From Sphingomonadales bacterium (GTDB taxonomy: Bacteria > Pseudomonadota > Alphaproteobacteria > Sphingomonadales > Sphingomonadaceae): DNA of 11,333 nt. The DNA is taken from contig RDXA01000127.1 of the NCBI GenBank assembly GCA_004292705.1, forward strand, positions 1 through 11,333, written 5' to 3'. Below are positions 1 to 7,017 of this stretch, one piece after another (position 1 is the stretch's first letter; every line of letters begins with the position of its first letter). The notes beneath the pieces were generated by a model. It ran no database searches. It had not been told where the DNA came from and was given only the letters and a program-made list of their open reading frames with translations. Both the position numbers and the translations under genes were made by a program.

Positions 1-637
1 ACGATAGCCCCGCACCGCGCTTAGCAAGCTGGTACACAGTTGCGCCGGTCAGCGTTGGCACGGCGAGGAAGAAACTGAATTCCGCGGCCGTCTTGCGGTC
101 CACCCCGAACGCCATCGCCCCGAGGATCGTCGCGCCTGAGCGGCTGACGCCGGGGATCATCGCCAGACATTGGACGAGGCCCACCAGCACTGCAGTGCGC
201 AGCGGCACTCCCGCAACACCGGGCCCCGTCGCAGGGGGGTTGGCCCAGCGTTCGATTCCGAGGATCGCGATACCGCCGATAATCAGCGACCAGCACACCA
301 GAGCGGCATTGCCGAGCATCGTCTCGATCACGTCGCCGAAGGCAAGACCGAGCAGCACCGCAGGCAGGAACGCCACAACGAGATTGCACACAAAGGTGAG
401 CGCGCCCTCCTCGAAGGTGAACAGGCCTTTCGCCACATCCAGGAAGGTGCGCCAGTACAGCACCACGATAGCAAGGATCGCGGCAGGCTGGATCGCGATG
501 TTGAACACCTCCCATTCGCGCTGATCGAAACCGAACAGTTCGGTGGCGAGGATCAGGTGCCCGGTCGAGGACACGGGCAGAAACTCGGTCAGCCCTTCAA
601 GGATGCCGAGCAGGATCGCAGCAAGAGTGTCGCTCAT
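1..637 (-). CDS. uppP: Undecaprenyl-diphosphatase UppP (BacA family), 3' end outside window
   Basis: UppP is an integral inner-membrane enzyme that dephosphorylates undecaprenyl pyrophosphate to the monophosphate carrier used for peptidoglycan, O-antigen and capsule building; its overproduction gives bacitracin resistance. About 212 codons are present from the ATG at 637-635; the last 50 or so of a usual 265-275 are beyond the left edge. Two hallmark motifs are clear: EGLTEFLPVSSTGHL at residues 14-28 (E14, E18, S24 and H27 correspond to the conserved acidic, serine and histidine residues of E. coli BacA) and PGVSRSGATI at 162-171, with R166 as the essential arginine. Several hydrophobic segments lie between, at about 50-62, 82-100 and 112-127. 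The start fits the family N-terminus exactly, but no Shine-Dalgarno is visible. The gene follows the M13 peptidase gene on the same strand, separated by a terminator, so it is probably transcribed independently. Confidence 0.95.
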   Translation of the reverse strand, partial: MSDTLAAILLGILEGLTEFLPVSSTGHLILATELFGFDQREWEVFNIAIQPAAILAIVVLYWRTFLDVAKGLFTFEEGALTFVCNLVVAFLPAVLLGLAFGDVIETMLGNAALVCWSLIIGGIAILGIERWANPPATGPGVAGVPLRTAVLVGLVQCLAMIPGVSRSGATILGAMAFGVDRKTAAEFSFFLAVPTLTGATVYQLAKRGAGLS

Positions 638-668
638 GGCTGCAGGGCTTCGACGAGCGATGCGGGCC

Positions 669-674
669 TGTCAA
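669..674 (-). promoter_or_regulatory. Candidate -35 box for uppP
   Basis: Read on the minus strand, the T-rich tail of the upstream terminator contains a perfect TTGACA. It lies 31 nt before the uppP ATG. At 16-18 nt further on there is no good TATAAT-like -10 box (the bases are about GAAGCC), and a start there would leave little or no leader. This fits the missing ribosome-binding site but remains speculative. Confidence 0.25.
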
Positions 675-709
675 ACCAAAAGGCCCGCTCCGGCGAGGGA
701 GCGGGCCTT
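672..709 (-). terminator. Rho-independent terminator of the M13 peptidase gene
   Basis: A perfect 12-bp inverted repeat (680-691 AAGGCCCGCTCC paired with 698-709) encloses a 6-nt loop. On the minus strand it is followed by TTTTGGTTT. The stem starts 7 nt after the TAA stop of the M13 peptidase gene, so it is a textbook intrinsic terminator for that transcript and isolates uppP downstream. Confidence 0.9.
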
Positions 710-716
710 GCGACGC

Positions 717-2894
717 TTACCAGATGCGCACGCGCTGTTCCGGTGGCAGATAAAGCTTGTCGCCGGGCTTCACGCCGAAGGCTTCATACCATTCGTCGAG
801 GTTCCGCACGACGCCGTTGACCCGGTATTCCTCGGGGCTGTGGCTGTCGGTGCGCAGGCGATTGCGGTAGTTTTGTTCACGCTGGGTCGAACGCCACACC
901 TGCGCCCAGGCAAGGAAGAAGCGCTGGTCGCCGGTCAGACCGTCGATCACCGGCACATCCTTGCCCCTGGTGGCAAGCTTGTAGGCGCGGTAGGCCATCG
1001 AAAGCCCGCCGACATCGCCGATGTTCTCGCCCAGCGTCAGGCGCCCGTTGACGCAGGTTGTGCCGTCATCAAGCGGGCAGAAGGCGTTGTATTGCGCCAC
1101 CAGCCGGTTGCCGAGCGTATCGAAGGCGGTGCGGTCAGCGTCGGTCCACCAGTTACGCAAGGCTCCGCTGGCATCGGACTTCGATCCCTGATCGTCGAAG
1201 CCGTGGCCGATCTCGTGCCCGATCACGCCGCCAATCGCGCCGTAATTGACCGCAATGTCATTGGTCAGCGCAAAGAAGGGCTGCTGGAGAATGCCGGCCG
1301 GGAAGACGATCTCGTTCTTCACCGAGTTGTAATAGGCGTTCACCGTTTGCGGCAGCATCGACCATTCGGTGCGGTCAATCGGCTCGGCGAGCTTGGCGAT
1401 GTTATCGGCCCGGTCCCACTTTGCGGCGGCCATGCGGTTGGCGATCGGCTGGCCCGGGGTGATCGCAAGGCCTTCATAGGTTTCGAGATTCGGACGATAG
1501 CCGATTTTGGGATCGAAGCTGGCGAGCTTGGCCCGGGCCTGGGTCTTGGTTTCTTCGCCCATCCAGGTGATCGCGGTGAGCGATTCCCCCAGCGCAAGGC
1601 GCAGGTTGGCGACCAGTTCGTCCATCGCTACCTTGTTTTCGGGCGGAAAATAGCGCGCGACATATTCCTTGCCGACCAGCTCGCCGATCAGGCCTTCGGT
1701 CTCGCGGATGGCGCGCTTCCAGCGCGGACGCTGTTCGGGGGTGCCCAGCAGGGTCTTGCCGTAAAACTCGAAATTTGCGTTATCGAAGCGCGCAGGCAGA
1801 ACGGCCGCTTGGCCCGAAAGGAATTCCTTGACCATCCACGCCTTGAGCACCTCGACCGGGGTTTCGCCAAGCATCGCAAACATGCCCGGCAGGCCCGTGC
1901 CGATCTTGGCGAGAGTCGCGTCATCAAGCTTGTACTGCGCGATTTCTTCCTTGGTCGGCGGCATCAGCGCGACCACGAAGCCGGGGCTGCCGGCCACTCC
2001 GATGGCCGAGAGCATCGCCGACACGGGCACCTTGCCGCCAATCGCGGCGAGTTCATCGGCCGTCAGCAGGTTGTAGGTGAGATCGCGGTTGCGCCGCACA
2101 GCGCGGTCCCACTGAACGGTGCGGGCGTTGGCATCCTCGAAGGCATAGACCTGCTCGGCCATCGCTGCCGGATCGGCATAGCCCGCTTCGCCCAGCAGGA
2201 AGGCGAGGTATTCCTTGTACTTGGTCTGGACCGCGCGCCCCTTTTCGGTGGTGTCGAGATAGTAATCGCGGTCCGGCAACCCGAGCCCGCCGAAGCCTAC
2301 ACTCGCGATATGCCGGTCGGGCTGCTTGGCATCGATGCTGACTCTGGCACTGAGCGGGCTGGCAAAGCCGGGCTCGGCCCACAGCATGGCGAGATCATCA
2401 AGGGTCGTCGCGGCGGCGATCCGGTCGAGCCAGGGCTTGGCCGGCGCGAGGCCCGCCGCTTCGATCGCGGCGGTATCGTTGTAGGCATTATAGGCGTTGA
2501 TGATGCGCTGCTCGTCGGCCGAGAGGCTGGCGGGATCCTTGGCGGCGAGCTCGTCCATCAGCGCCTTGACGTCATAGGTGCTCTTTTCGCCCAGAAGGAC
2601 AAAGGCACCGATGCGGCTGAACTCAGGCGGCAGCGGGTTGACGTCGATCCAGCGCTTGTTGGCAAAGGCGTTGAAGTCATCGCCGGGCTTGATGTCGGTT
2701 GCGATCAGGGCGGGGTCGAACCCCCAGGTGCCAAAGCTCATGGTCGGCAGCGCCGGAGCCGGAGCGGCAGCCTCGCCCTCGGCAAGCAGGGCTTCGATGC
2801 CCTCATGATCGGCGTGAGCGGTATCCTCGGCGAAGGCGGGCGAGGCCAGCGCAAGCAGGCTCGCGCCGATAAAGGCTGCGGGTTTGTGGATCAT
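717..2894 (-). CDS. M13 family zinc metallopeptidase (neprilysin/PepO-like), secreted
   Basis: Encodes 725 residues, typical for M13 endopeptidases, which cleave oligopeptides up to a few kDa. A signal peptide is evident: positive start (MIHK), hydrophobic core, and a likely signal peptidase I site after the AFA at residues 20-22, with no lipobox cysteine, so the enzyme should be soluble in the periplasm. The N-terminal M13 domain covers about 55-440 and the catalytic domain about 510-725. The zinc site is HEIGH (H560, E561, H564) plus E623 and D627 in GENIGD. The substrate-binding NAYYN is at 519-523. H685 and R691 have the same spacing as neprilysin H711 and R717. The C-terminal tryptophan of the family is kept (RVRIW), but the cysteine of CxxW is not. 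Cysteines 606 and 614 in a short loop before the third zinc ligand could form a disulfide. The start is set by the signal peptide; the best SD-like match (AGGGA) is 13 nt upstream. The gene is followed directly by a terminator. Its physiological substrate is unknown. Confidence 0.95.
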   Translation of the reverse strand: MIHKPAAFIGASLLALASPAFAEDTAHADHEGIEALLAEGEAAAPAPALPTMSFGTWGFDPALIATDIKPGDDFNAFANKRWIDVNPLPPEFSRIGAFVLLGEKSTYDVKALMDELAAKDPASLSADEQRIINAYNAYNDTAAIEAAGLAPAKPWLDRIAAATTLDDLAMLWAEPGFASPLSARVSIDAKQPDRHIASVGFGGLGLPDRDYYLDTTEKGRAVQTKYKEYLAFLLGEAGYADPAAMAEQVYAFEDANARTVQWDRAVRRNRDLTYNLLTADELAAIGGKVPVSAMLSAIGVAGSPGFVVALMPPTKEEIAQYKLDDATLAKIGTGLPGMFAMLGETPVEVLKAWMVKEFLSGQAAVLPARFDNANFEFYGKTLLGTPEQRPRWKRAIRETEGLIGELVGKEYVARYFPPENKVAMDELVANLRLALGESLTAITWMGEETKTQARAKLASFDPKIGYRPNLETYEGLAITPGQPIANRMAAAKWDRADNIAKLAEPIDRTEWSMLPQTVNAYYNSVKNEIVFPAGILQQPFFALTNDIAVNYGAIGGVIGHEIGHGFDDQGSKSDASGALRNWWTDADRTAFDTLGNRLVAQYNAFCPLDDGTTCVNGRLTLGENIGDVGGLSMAYRAYKLATRGKDVPVIDGLTGDQRFFLAWAQVWRSTQREQNYRNRLRTDSHSPEEYRVNGVVRNLDEWYEAFGVKPGDKLYLPPEQRVRIW

Positions 2895-2922
2895 GGAAGG
2901 TTCGTGTCCCTGAGAAGCTGAG

Positions 2923-2980
2923 GCACGTCACACTAACGTCGCACGCGCCAAAGGGTTGCGCTTCGTCAGGCGTGACGTGC
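2923..2980. promoter_or_regulatory. Spaced 9-bp inverted repeat in the leader/promoter region of the M13 gene
   Basis: GCACGTCAC (2923-2931) and its exact reverse complement GTGACGTGC (2972-2980) are separated by 40 bp in the 111-bp gap between the ABC exporter and the M13 peptidase. Inside the right half CGTCA-GGCG-TGACG (2964-2977) also forms a small hairpin. The pair could be two operator half-sites or a weak hairpin at the end of the ABC transcript. There is no T-tract, so it is not a standard terminator. Confidence 0.3.
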
Positions 2981-3005
2981 GTTTCGTCGATTAGGAAGGC
3001 GCGTG

Positions 3006-4859
3006 CTAGGCAGCGTCAGCGGCGAACTGCAGCCGGGCAAGGCGCGCATACAGCCCGCCCGCCTTGCTCAGCGCCTCGTGGGTGCCCTGTTCGACGATCC
3101 GCCCTTCATCCAGCACCACGATCCGGTCCGCCGCGCGCACAGTGGCAAGACGGTGCGCGATCACCAGCGTGGTGCGATGCTGCATCAGCCCGTCGAGCGC
3201 CTGCTGGACAAGCTGCTCGCTCTCGGCATCCAGCGCGCTGGTCGCTTCGTCCAGCAACAGGATCGGCGCATCGCGCAGCAGCGCACGGGCGATGGCGACG
3301 CGCTGTTGCTGCCCGCCCGAAAGCTGGGTCCCGCCTTCGCCAAGGTAGGTATCGAGACCTTTCGGCAAGGCGCGCAGGAAGCTTTCGGCATTGGCGGCGC
3401 GGGCGGCCTGCCAGATGTCTTCGTCGGTGGCATCCCACTTGCCGTAGCGCAGATTGTCGCGGGCATTGGCGCTGAACAGCACACCCTCCTGCGGAACCAG
3501 TGCAATCCGGGCGCGGATTTCGGCCGGGTCGGCGCTGGTCAGCGGCACCCCGTCGAGGCGGATGGTCCCCGCTTGCGGATCGTAGAAGCGTTCAACCAGC
3601 TGGAAGATCGTCGATTTGCCCGCGCCCGAAGGACCGACAATGGCCACCGTCTCGCCCGGTTCGATCTCAAGCGTGAAGTCGCGCAAGGCAGCAGCCTCGG
3701 GGCGCGCGGGGTAGCGGAAGGTGACGTTGCGGAAGCTGAGGCTCCCCCGGGCAGGCTCGGGCAGACGTTCAGGTCGGGCAGGCGGCGCGATATCGGGCCG
3801 CGCTTCCAGCAGCTCGGCCAACCGGCTTGCCGCGCCAGCGCCACGGAGCAGATCGCCATAAACCTCGGTCAGCGAACCCAAGGCACCGGCCACCAGCATG
3901 CCATAGAACACAAAACCGGCAATCGTGCCGCCGGTGATCTCGCCCGCAACCACAGCCAGCGCGCCGCGCCACATCACCAGCACGATCCCGCCGAAGACGA
4001 GCAGGATCACCACCGATGTCATCGCCGCGCGCAGCAGGATGCGTTGCCGCGCAACGGCAAAGGTATCCTCGACCACGGCGGCAAAACGCTCACCCTCGCG
4101 CCCCTCCTGGCCGAAACTCTGCACGATCTTCATCGCCGAGAGCACTTCGGTGACATAGGCGCCGACATCGGCAATCCTGTCCTGGCTGGATCGCGAGACC
4201 GCGCGGATCTTGCGGCCGAAAAACACGATCGGGGCGATCACCAGCGGGATACCGATCAACAGACCGAAGGTCAGCGACGGGGCAAGCACCAGCAGCATCC
4301 CGATGCCGCCGATCGCTGTCAGGGAATTGCGCAGCGCAACGGACACTGTGGTGCCGACCACATTTTCGATGATCGCGGTATCGCTCGTCATCCGGCTGGA
4401 GATTTCCTTGGGGCTGTTGACCTCATAGAAACCGGGCGAAAGGCGCAGCAGATTTTGCTGCACCTTCAGCCGGATATCAGCCACCACCCGCTCACCCAGC
4501 CAGCTCACGAAGTAGAATCTGAGCGCGGTGCCAAGACCCAGCACCACCACGATCATCAGCAGATACTGGAAGGTGGTGCCGATATCGTCGGGTGTGGCGG
4601 TGCTGCCGAAGCCTTCGTCGATGATCACCTTGAACCGCCAGGGGATCGCCAGCGTCGCCGCGGAGGTGATCAGCAGCGCCAGCAGCGCAAGACCGATCTC
4701 GCGCGGATATTGCAGTGCTGCGCCGAACACCATGCGCAAGGGTGCCAGCGAGCGCGCCTTGGGCGCGGGCTCGGTGGCATCAGGCAGCGCCGCCACCGCT
4801 GTCTGCGGTGGTGCGTCGAGGGTCTCTGAGGTTTCGCGCGTCTGGGGTTTGCCGGGCAT
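3006..4859 (-). CDS. ABC exporter half-transporter (MsbA-related, fused membrane and ATPase domains)
   Basis: A 617-residue type I ABC exporter that would act as a homodimer in the inner membrane. After a hydrophilic, Pro/Ala-rich N-terminal tail (about 1-38), the six-helix membrane domain spans roughly 45-345. The ATPase domain (about 373-612) has Walker A GPSGAGKST (409-417, K415), Q-loop Q457, signature LSGGQ (513-517), Walker B ILLLDE (533-538, catalytic E538), D-loop SALD (541-544) and switch H569. All are intact, so the protein should hydrolyse ATP. The membrane domain resembles the proteobacterial 'MsbA-related' ABCB subgroup, including RFYFVSWLGERVVADIR at 114-130. The substrate cannot be read from sequence; lipids, lipid-linked molecules or drugs are all possible. 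It need not be the essential lipid A flippase. The start at 4859 lacks a clear SD. The M13 gene lies 111 bp downstream, and phaZ is divergent upstream. Confidence 0.93.
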   Translation of the reverse strand: MPGKPQTRETSETLDAPPQTAVAALPDATEPAPKARSLAPLRMVFGAALQYPREIGLALLALLITSAATLAIPWRFKVIIDEGFGSTATPDDIGTTFQYLLMIVVVLGLGTALRFYFVSWLGERVVADIRLKVQQNLLRLSPGFYEVNSPKEISSRMTSDTAIIENVVGTTVSVALRNSLTAIGGIGMLLVLAPSLTFGLLIGIPLVIAPIVFFGRKIRAVSRSSQDRIADVGAYVTEVLSAMKIVQSFGQEGREGERFAAVVEDTFAVARQRILLRAAMTSVVILLVFGGIVLVMWRGALAVVAGEITGGTIAGFVFYGMLVAGALGSLTEVYGDLLRGAGAASRLAELLEARPDIAPPARPERLPEPARGSLSFRNVTFRYPARPEAAALRDFTLEIEPGETVAIVGPSGAGKSTIFQLVERFYDPQAGTIRLDGVPLTSADPAEIRARIALVPQEGVLFSANARDNLRYGKWDATDEDIWQAARAANAESFLRALPKGLDTYLGEGGTQLSGGQQQRVAIARALLRDAPILLLDEATSALDAESEQLVQQALDGLMQHRTTLVIAHRLATVRAADRIVVLDEGRIVEQGTHEALSKAGGLYARLARLQFAADAA

Positions 4860-4945
4860 GATCGCTGCGCTCTAGCCGCCTGGTCCATGAATTTCACGTG
4901 CAAAAAGCGTAGCACGCATGTTCCGCCGGGTTTGGCGGTTATGCA

Positions 4946-4962
4946 ATTGTGCGTTGCACAAT
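4946..4962. promoter_or_regulatory. Perfect 17-bp dyad in the divergent ABC/phaZ control region, candidate operator
   Basis: ATTGTGC-GTT-GCACAAT is a perfect 7+3+7 inverted repeat, 78 bp before the phaZ ATG and 87 bp before the ABC exporter ATG. TGCAA also occurs just outside it on both sides (4942-4946, 4967-4971). TGC/GCA-rich dyads are the kind of site bound by PhaR-type PHA regulators of alphaproteobacteria, so control of phaZ is a reasonable inference. No PhaR gene is in the window and the match is by eye. TTGCAC inside the right arm (4954-4959) could serve as a -35 box for phaZ, with a poor -10 (CATCTG, 4977-4982). Confidence 0.4.
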
Positions 4963-5028
4963 GGGCTGCAAAGGCGCATCTGTGCTCGCAAGGTGCCGAG
5001 GGGATAAGGTGCCAGATCGTTCGTCGCC

Positions 5029-5033
5029 GAGGT
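5029..5033 (+). promoter_or_regulatory. phaZ: Ribosome-binding site that sets the phaZ start
   Basis: GAGGT sits 6 nt before the ATG at 5040. The reading frame stays open 51 codons further upstream to 4887, but that stretch covers the operator-like dyad, has no family similarity, and has no comparable SD, so 5040 is the start. Confidence 0.7.
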
Positions 5034-5039
5034 AATCTG

Positions 5040-6278
5040 ATGCTTTATCACGCCTATGAGCTCCAGCGCAGCTGGATGAACAGCGCGAGTGCGCTGGCTT
5101 CGATCAGCGCGGGGATGCTGTCCAATCCCGCCAATCCCTTCGGCTACATGGGCATGGGACCGATGGTGGCGAACGCGCTCGACGTTTTCGCGCATGCCAC
5201 GGCGCATTACGGCAAGCCCGCATTTGGCATCACCGCAGTGGAAATTGCCGGCAAGCCCCATGCCGTGACCGAGAGCGTGGTGGTGAAGCGCCCGTTCGGC
5301 GATCTCCTCCGCTTCCGGGCCGAGGGCACCCCCGCCGATCGGCCGCGCCTGCTGATCGTCGCGCCGATGAGCGGGCATTACGCCACGCTGCTGCGCGGCA
5401 CGGTCGAGCGGATGCTCGAAAGCTGCGAGGTGTTCATCACCGACTGGGCCGATGCCAAGATGGTGCCGACCGATGCCGGACGCTTCGATCTCGATGAATA
5501 TATCGACTATCTGATCGAATTTGCCGAACATGTGCATGGTGAGGCGAATCGCCAGCGCATCCACATGATGGCCGTGTGCCAGCCGAGCGTCCCCGCCTTT
5601 GCCGCGACCGCGCTTATGAACCTCCACAAGTCGCCCGCCACGCCCGCCACGCTCACCATGATGGGCGGGCCGATCGACACGCGCGAATGCCCCACGGTCG
5701 TCAACAACATGGCGATGCAGCGGCCCATCGAATGGTTCCGCCAATCGGTGATCGCCACCGTACCGCACAAGTATCCGGGCGCGGGGCGGCGGGTCTATCC
5801 CGGCTTCATGCAGCTCTCGGCCTTCATGAGCATGAACCTGTCGAGCCACATGATGAGCCACTACGAGATGTTCAAACACCTCACCGTCGGCGACGAGGCG
5901 AGCGCGCAGGCAACCAAGGATTTCTACGACGAATACCGCAGCGTGTGCGACATGACGGCGGAATTCTACCTCCAGACCGTGGAAGAGGTGTTCCAGAAGC
6001 ACTCGATCCCCAAGGGCGAGTTCCGCCACAGGGGCGAGCTGGTGGACATCACGCAGATCACCGACACCGCGCTGCTGGCGATCGAGGGCGAGCGCGACGA
6101 TATCTCCGGCCTCGGCCAGACCAAGGCGGCGCTGAAGCTGACGCCCAGCCTGCCCGATGAGGAAAAGCGCTATTACATGGCCGAGGGCGCGGGCCACTAC
6201 GGCATCTTCAATGGCTCGCGCTGGCGCACCAAGGTTGCGCCGGTGGTCGAGGAATGGATCGCCGCGCATAGCGGGTGA
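5040..6278 (+). CDS. phaZ: Intracellular polyhydroxyalkanoate depolymerase
   Basis: Encodes 412 residues, the usual length for intracellular (PhaZ1-type) depolymerases that mobilise granule-bound native PHA to hydroxyacyl units when carbon is short. There is no signal peptide, in line with a granule-associated cytoplasmic enzyme. The N-terminus MLYHAYELQRSW matches the family's conserved beginning, followed by the SNPxNPF element at 28-34. The alpha/beta-hydrolase nucleophile is a cysteine, C180 in AVCQPSVP, not a lipase-box serine. The remaining triad members are D353 in GERDDISG and H386 in GHYGIFNG; spacing matches C183/D355/H388 of Ralstonia PhaZ1. The C-terminal region is the PHB_depo_C type. 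It is a single gene, divergent from the ABC exporter and convergent with the crotonase gene; no PHA synthase or phasin lies nearby. The upstream dyad suggests PHA-responsive control (inference). Confidence 0.94.
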   Translation: MLYHAYELQRSWMNSASALASISAGMLSNPANPFGYMGMGPMVANALDVFAHATAHYGKPAFGITAVEIAGKPHAVTESVVVKRPFGDLLRFRAEGTPADRPRLLIVAPMSGHYATLLRGTVERMLESCEVFITDWADAKMVPTDAGRFDLDEYIDYLIEFAEHVHGEANRQRIHMMAVCQPSVPAFAATALMNLHKSPATPATLTMMGGPIDTRECPTVVNNMAMQRPIEWFRQSVIATVPHKYPGAGRRVYPGFMQLSAFMSMNLSSHMMSHYEMFKHLTVGDEASAQATKDFYDEYRSVCDMTAEFYLQTVEEVFQKHSIPKGEFRHRGELVDITQITDTALLAIEGERDDISGLGQTKAALKLTPSLPDEEKRYYMAEGAGHYGIFNGSRWRTKVAPVVEEWIAAHSG

Positions 6279-6280
6279 GC

Positions 6281-6298
6281 ACGGAACGGCCGTTCCGT
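6281..6298. repeat. 18-bp perfect palindrome in the phaZ/crotonase convergent gap
   Basis: ACGGAACGGCCGTTCCGT is fully self-complementary and begins 2 nt after the phaZ stop. As RNA it would fold into a hairpin of about 7 bp with a 4-nt loop on either strand. It may end transcription of phaZ and the convergent crotonase gene, but neither side has a T-run, so an intrinsic terminator is doubtful. A protein-binding site is the alternative. The rest of the 76-bp gap (6279-6354) shows nothing further. Confidence 0.5.
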
Positions 6299-6354
6299 CC
6301 CGCCAAGGCTCAATTGCTGCGGCTCCGGTAGCGATCCCGTATCCGCCGCCCCTG

Positions 6355-7017
6355 TCATCCCTGTCCGCGCCCGCGTTCCTGCACTGCGGCACGGCGGGCT
6401 TCGACTTCCTCGGGGGCGACGGCGGCGTTGGCGGCACTGGAGCGTTGGGCTTCGAGCACCAGGCCCTCGCCGAAGCTGGCGGCGTAGCCATCGTCGATCA
6501 GGCGCTTGTAGTTCGCCAGAAAGGCGGGATCGATCCCCGCCATGTCGCCCGCCAGCTTCCGCGCGAGGGGAAGCAGTTCCTCGGGTGAGACCACATGGTT
6601 CACCAGTCCCCAGGCCAGCGCCGTCGCGGCGTCGAGGAAATTGCCGGTGAAGGCGAGTTCCTTCGCCCGGCTGATGCCGATCATCCGCGACAGCTTCTGC
6701 GACAGCCCCCACCCCGGCACAATCCCGACCCGCGCGTGGGTATCAGCAAAGCGCGCGCTGGTGCTGGCCACCAGCACATCGCAGGCGAGCGCGACTTCGA
6801 AGCCGCCGGTGATCGCCACGCCATTGATCGCACCGATCACGGCACCCGCTCCGGTGAGGATGACCGCACGCACGCTCGCGTCCGCGTCCACCTGCCGCAT
6901 CACCTCGGCCAGCCGCGACCGCAGCGCGCGGTTCAAGGCATTCATCGCTTGCGGGCGGTTCAGGGTGACAACAGCGATGCCATCGGCCACCTCGCACAGG
7001 ATCACATCGTCATGCAT
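6355..7017 (-). CDS. Enoyl-CoA hydratase/isomerase (crotonase) family protein with internal deletion
   Basis: Encodes 220 residues; typical members have about 255-265. The N-terminus (ADGIAVVTLNRPQAMNAL, 11-28) and everything from VIGAINGVAITGGFE (60-74) to the C-terminal ARRAAVQERGRGQG align with the crotonase fold. Between LTGAG (54-58) and VIGAINGV (60-67) the expected block of about 35-45 residues is absent. That block normally holds the F-x-A-G-x-D segment giving the first oxyanion-hole amide. The second oxyanion residue (G71) and E74, equivalent to rat hydratase Glu144, remain; H94 stands where Glu164 would be. Ordinary hydratase activity is therefore unlikely even apart from the deletion; the protein may be inactive or altered. 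The start ATG (7017-7015) overlaps the ung stop by one base (TGATG), implying translational coupling. A longer in-frame upstream extension lies in ung and is rejected. Confidence 0.88.
   Translation of the reverse strand: MHDDVILCEVADGIAVVTLNRPQAMNALNRALRSRLAEVMRQVDADASVRAVILTGAGAVIGAINGVAITGGFEVALACDVLVASTSARFADTHARVGIVPGWGLSQKLSRMIGISRAKELAFTGNFLDAATALAWGLVNHVVSPEELLPLARKLAGDMAGIDPAFLANYKRLIDDGYAASFGEGLVLEAQRSSAANAAVAPEEVEARRAAVQERGRGQG

Noticed and set aside
543..2921. 792-codon open frame on the plus strand opposite the M13 peptidase
   Set aside because: The minus strand encodes a complete M13 enzyme with signal peptide and all catalytic motifs. The antisense product has Gly/Arg/His-rich shadow composition and no recognisable domain; it results from high GC at third codon positions.
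3003..4829. 608-codon open frame opposite the ABC exporter
   Set aside because: The exporter on the minus strand has every ATPase motif. The plus-strand product is rich in Gln, His and Arg, without known motifs, and is a codon-bias shadow.
4887..5039. N-terminal extension of phaZ by 51 codons
   Set aside because: The family starts at MLYHAYELQ, the SD GAGGT precedes 5040, and the extension covers the likely promoter and operator.
4872..6491. 539-codon minus-strand frame opposite phaZ
   Set aside because: phaZ has an intact catalytic triad and family N-terminus. The antisense frame runs through the intergenic control region and into the crotonase gene, and shows no protein family features.
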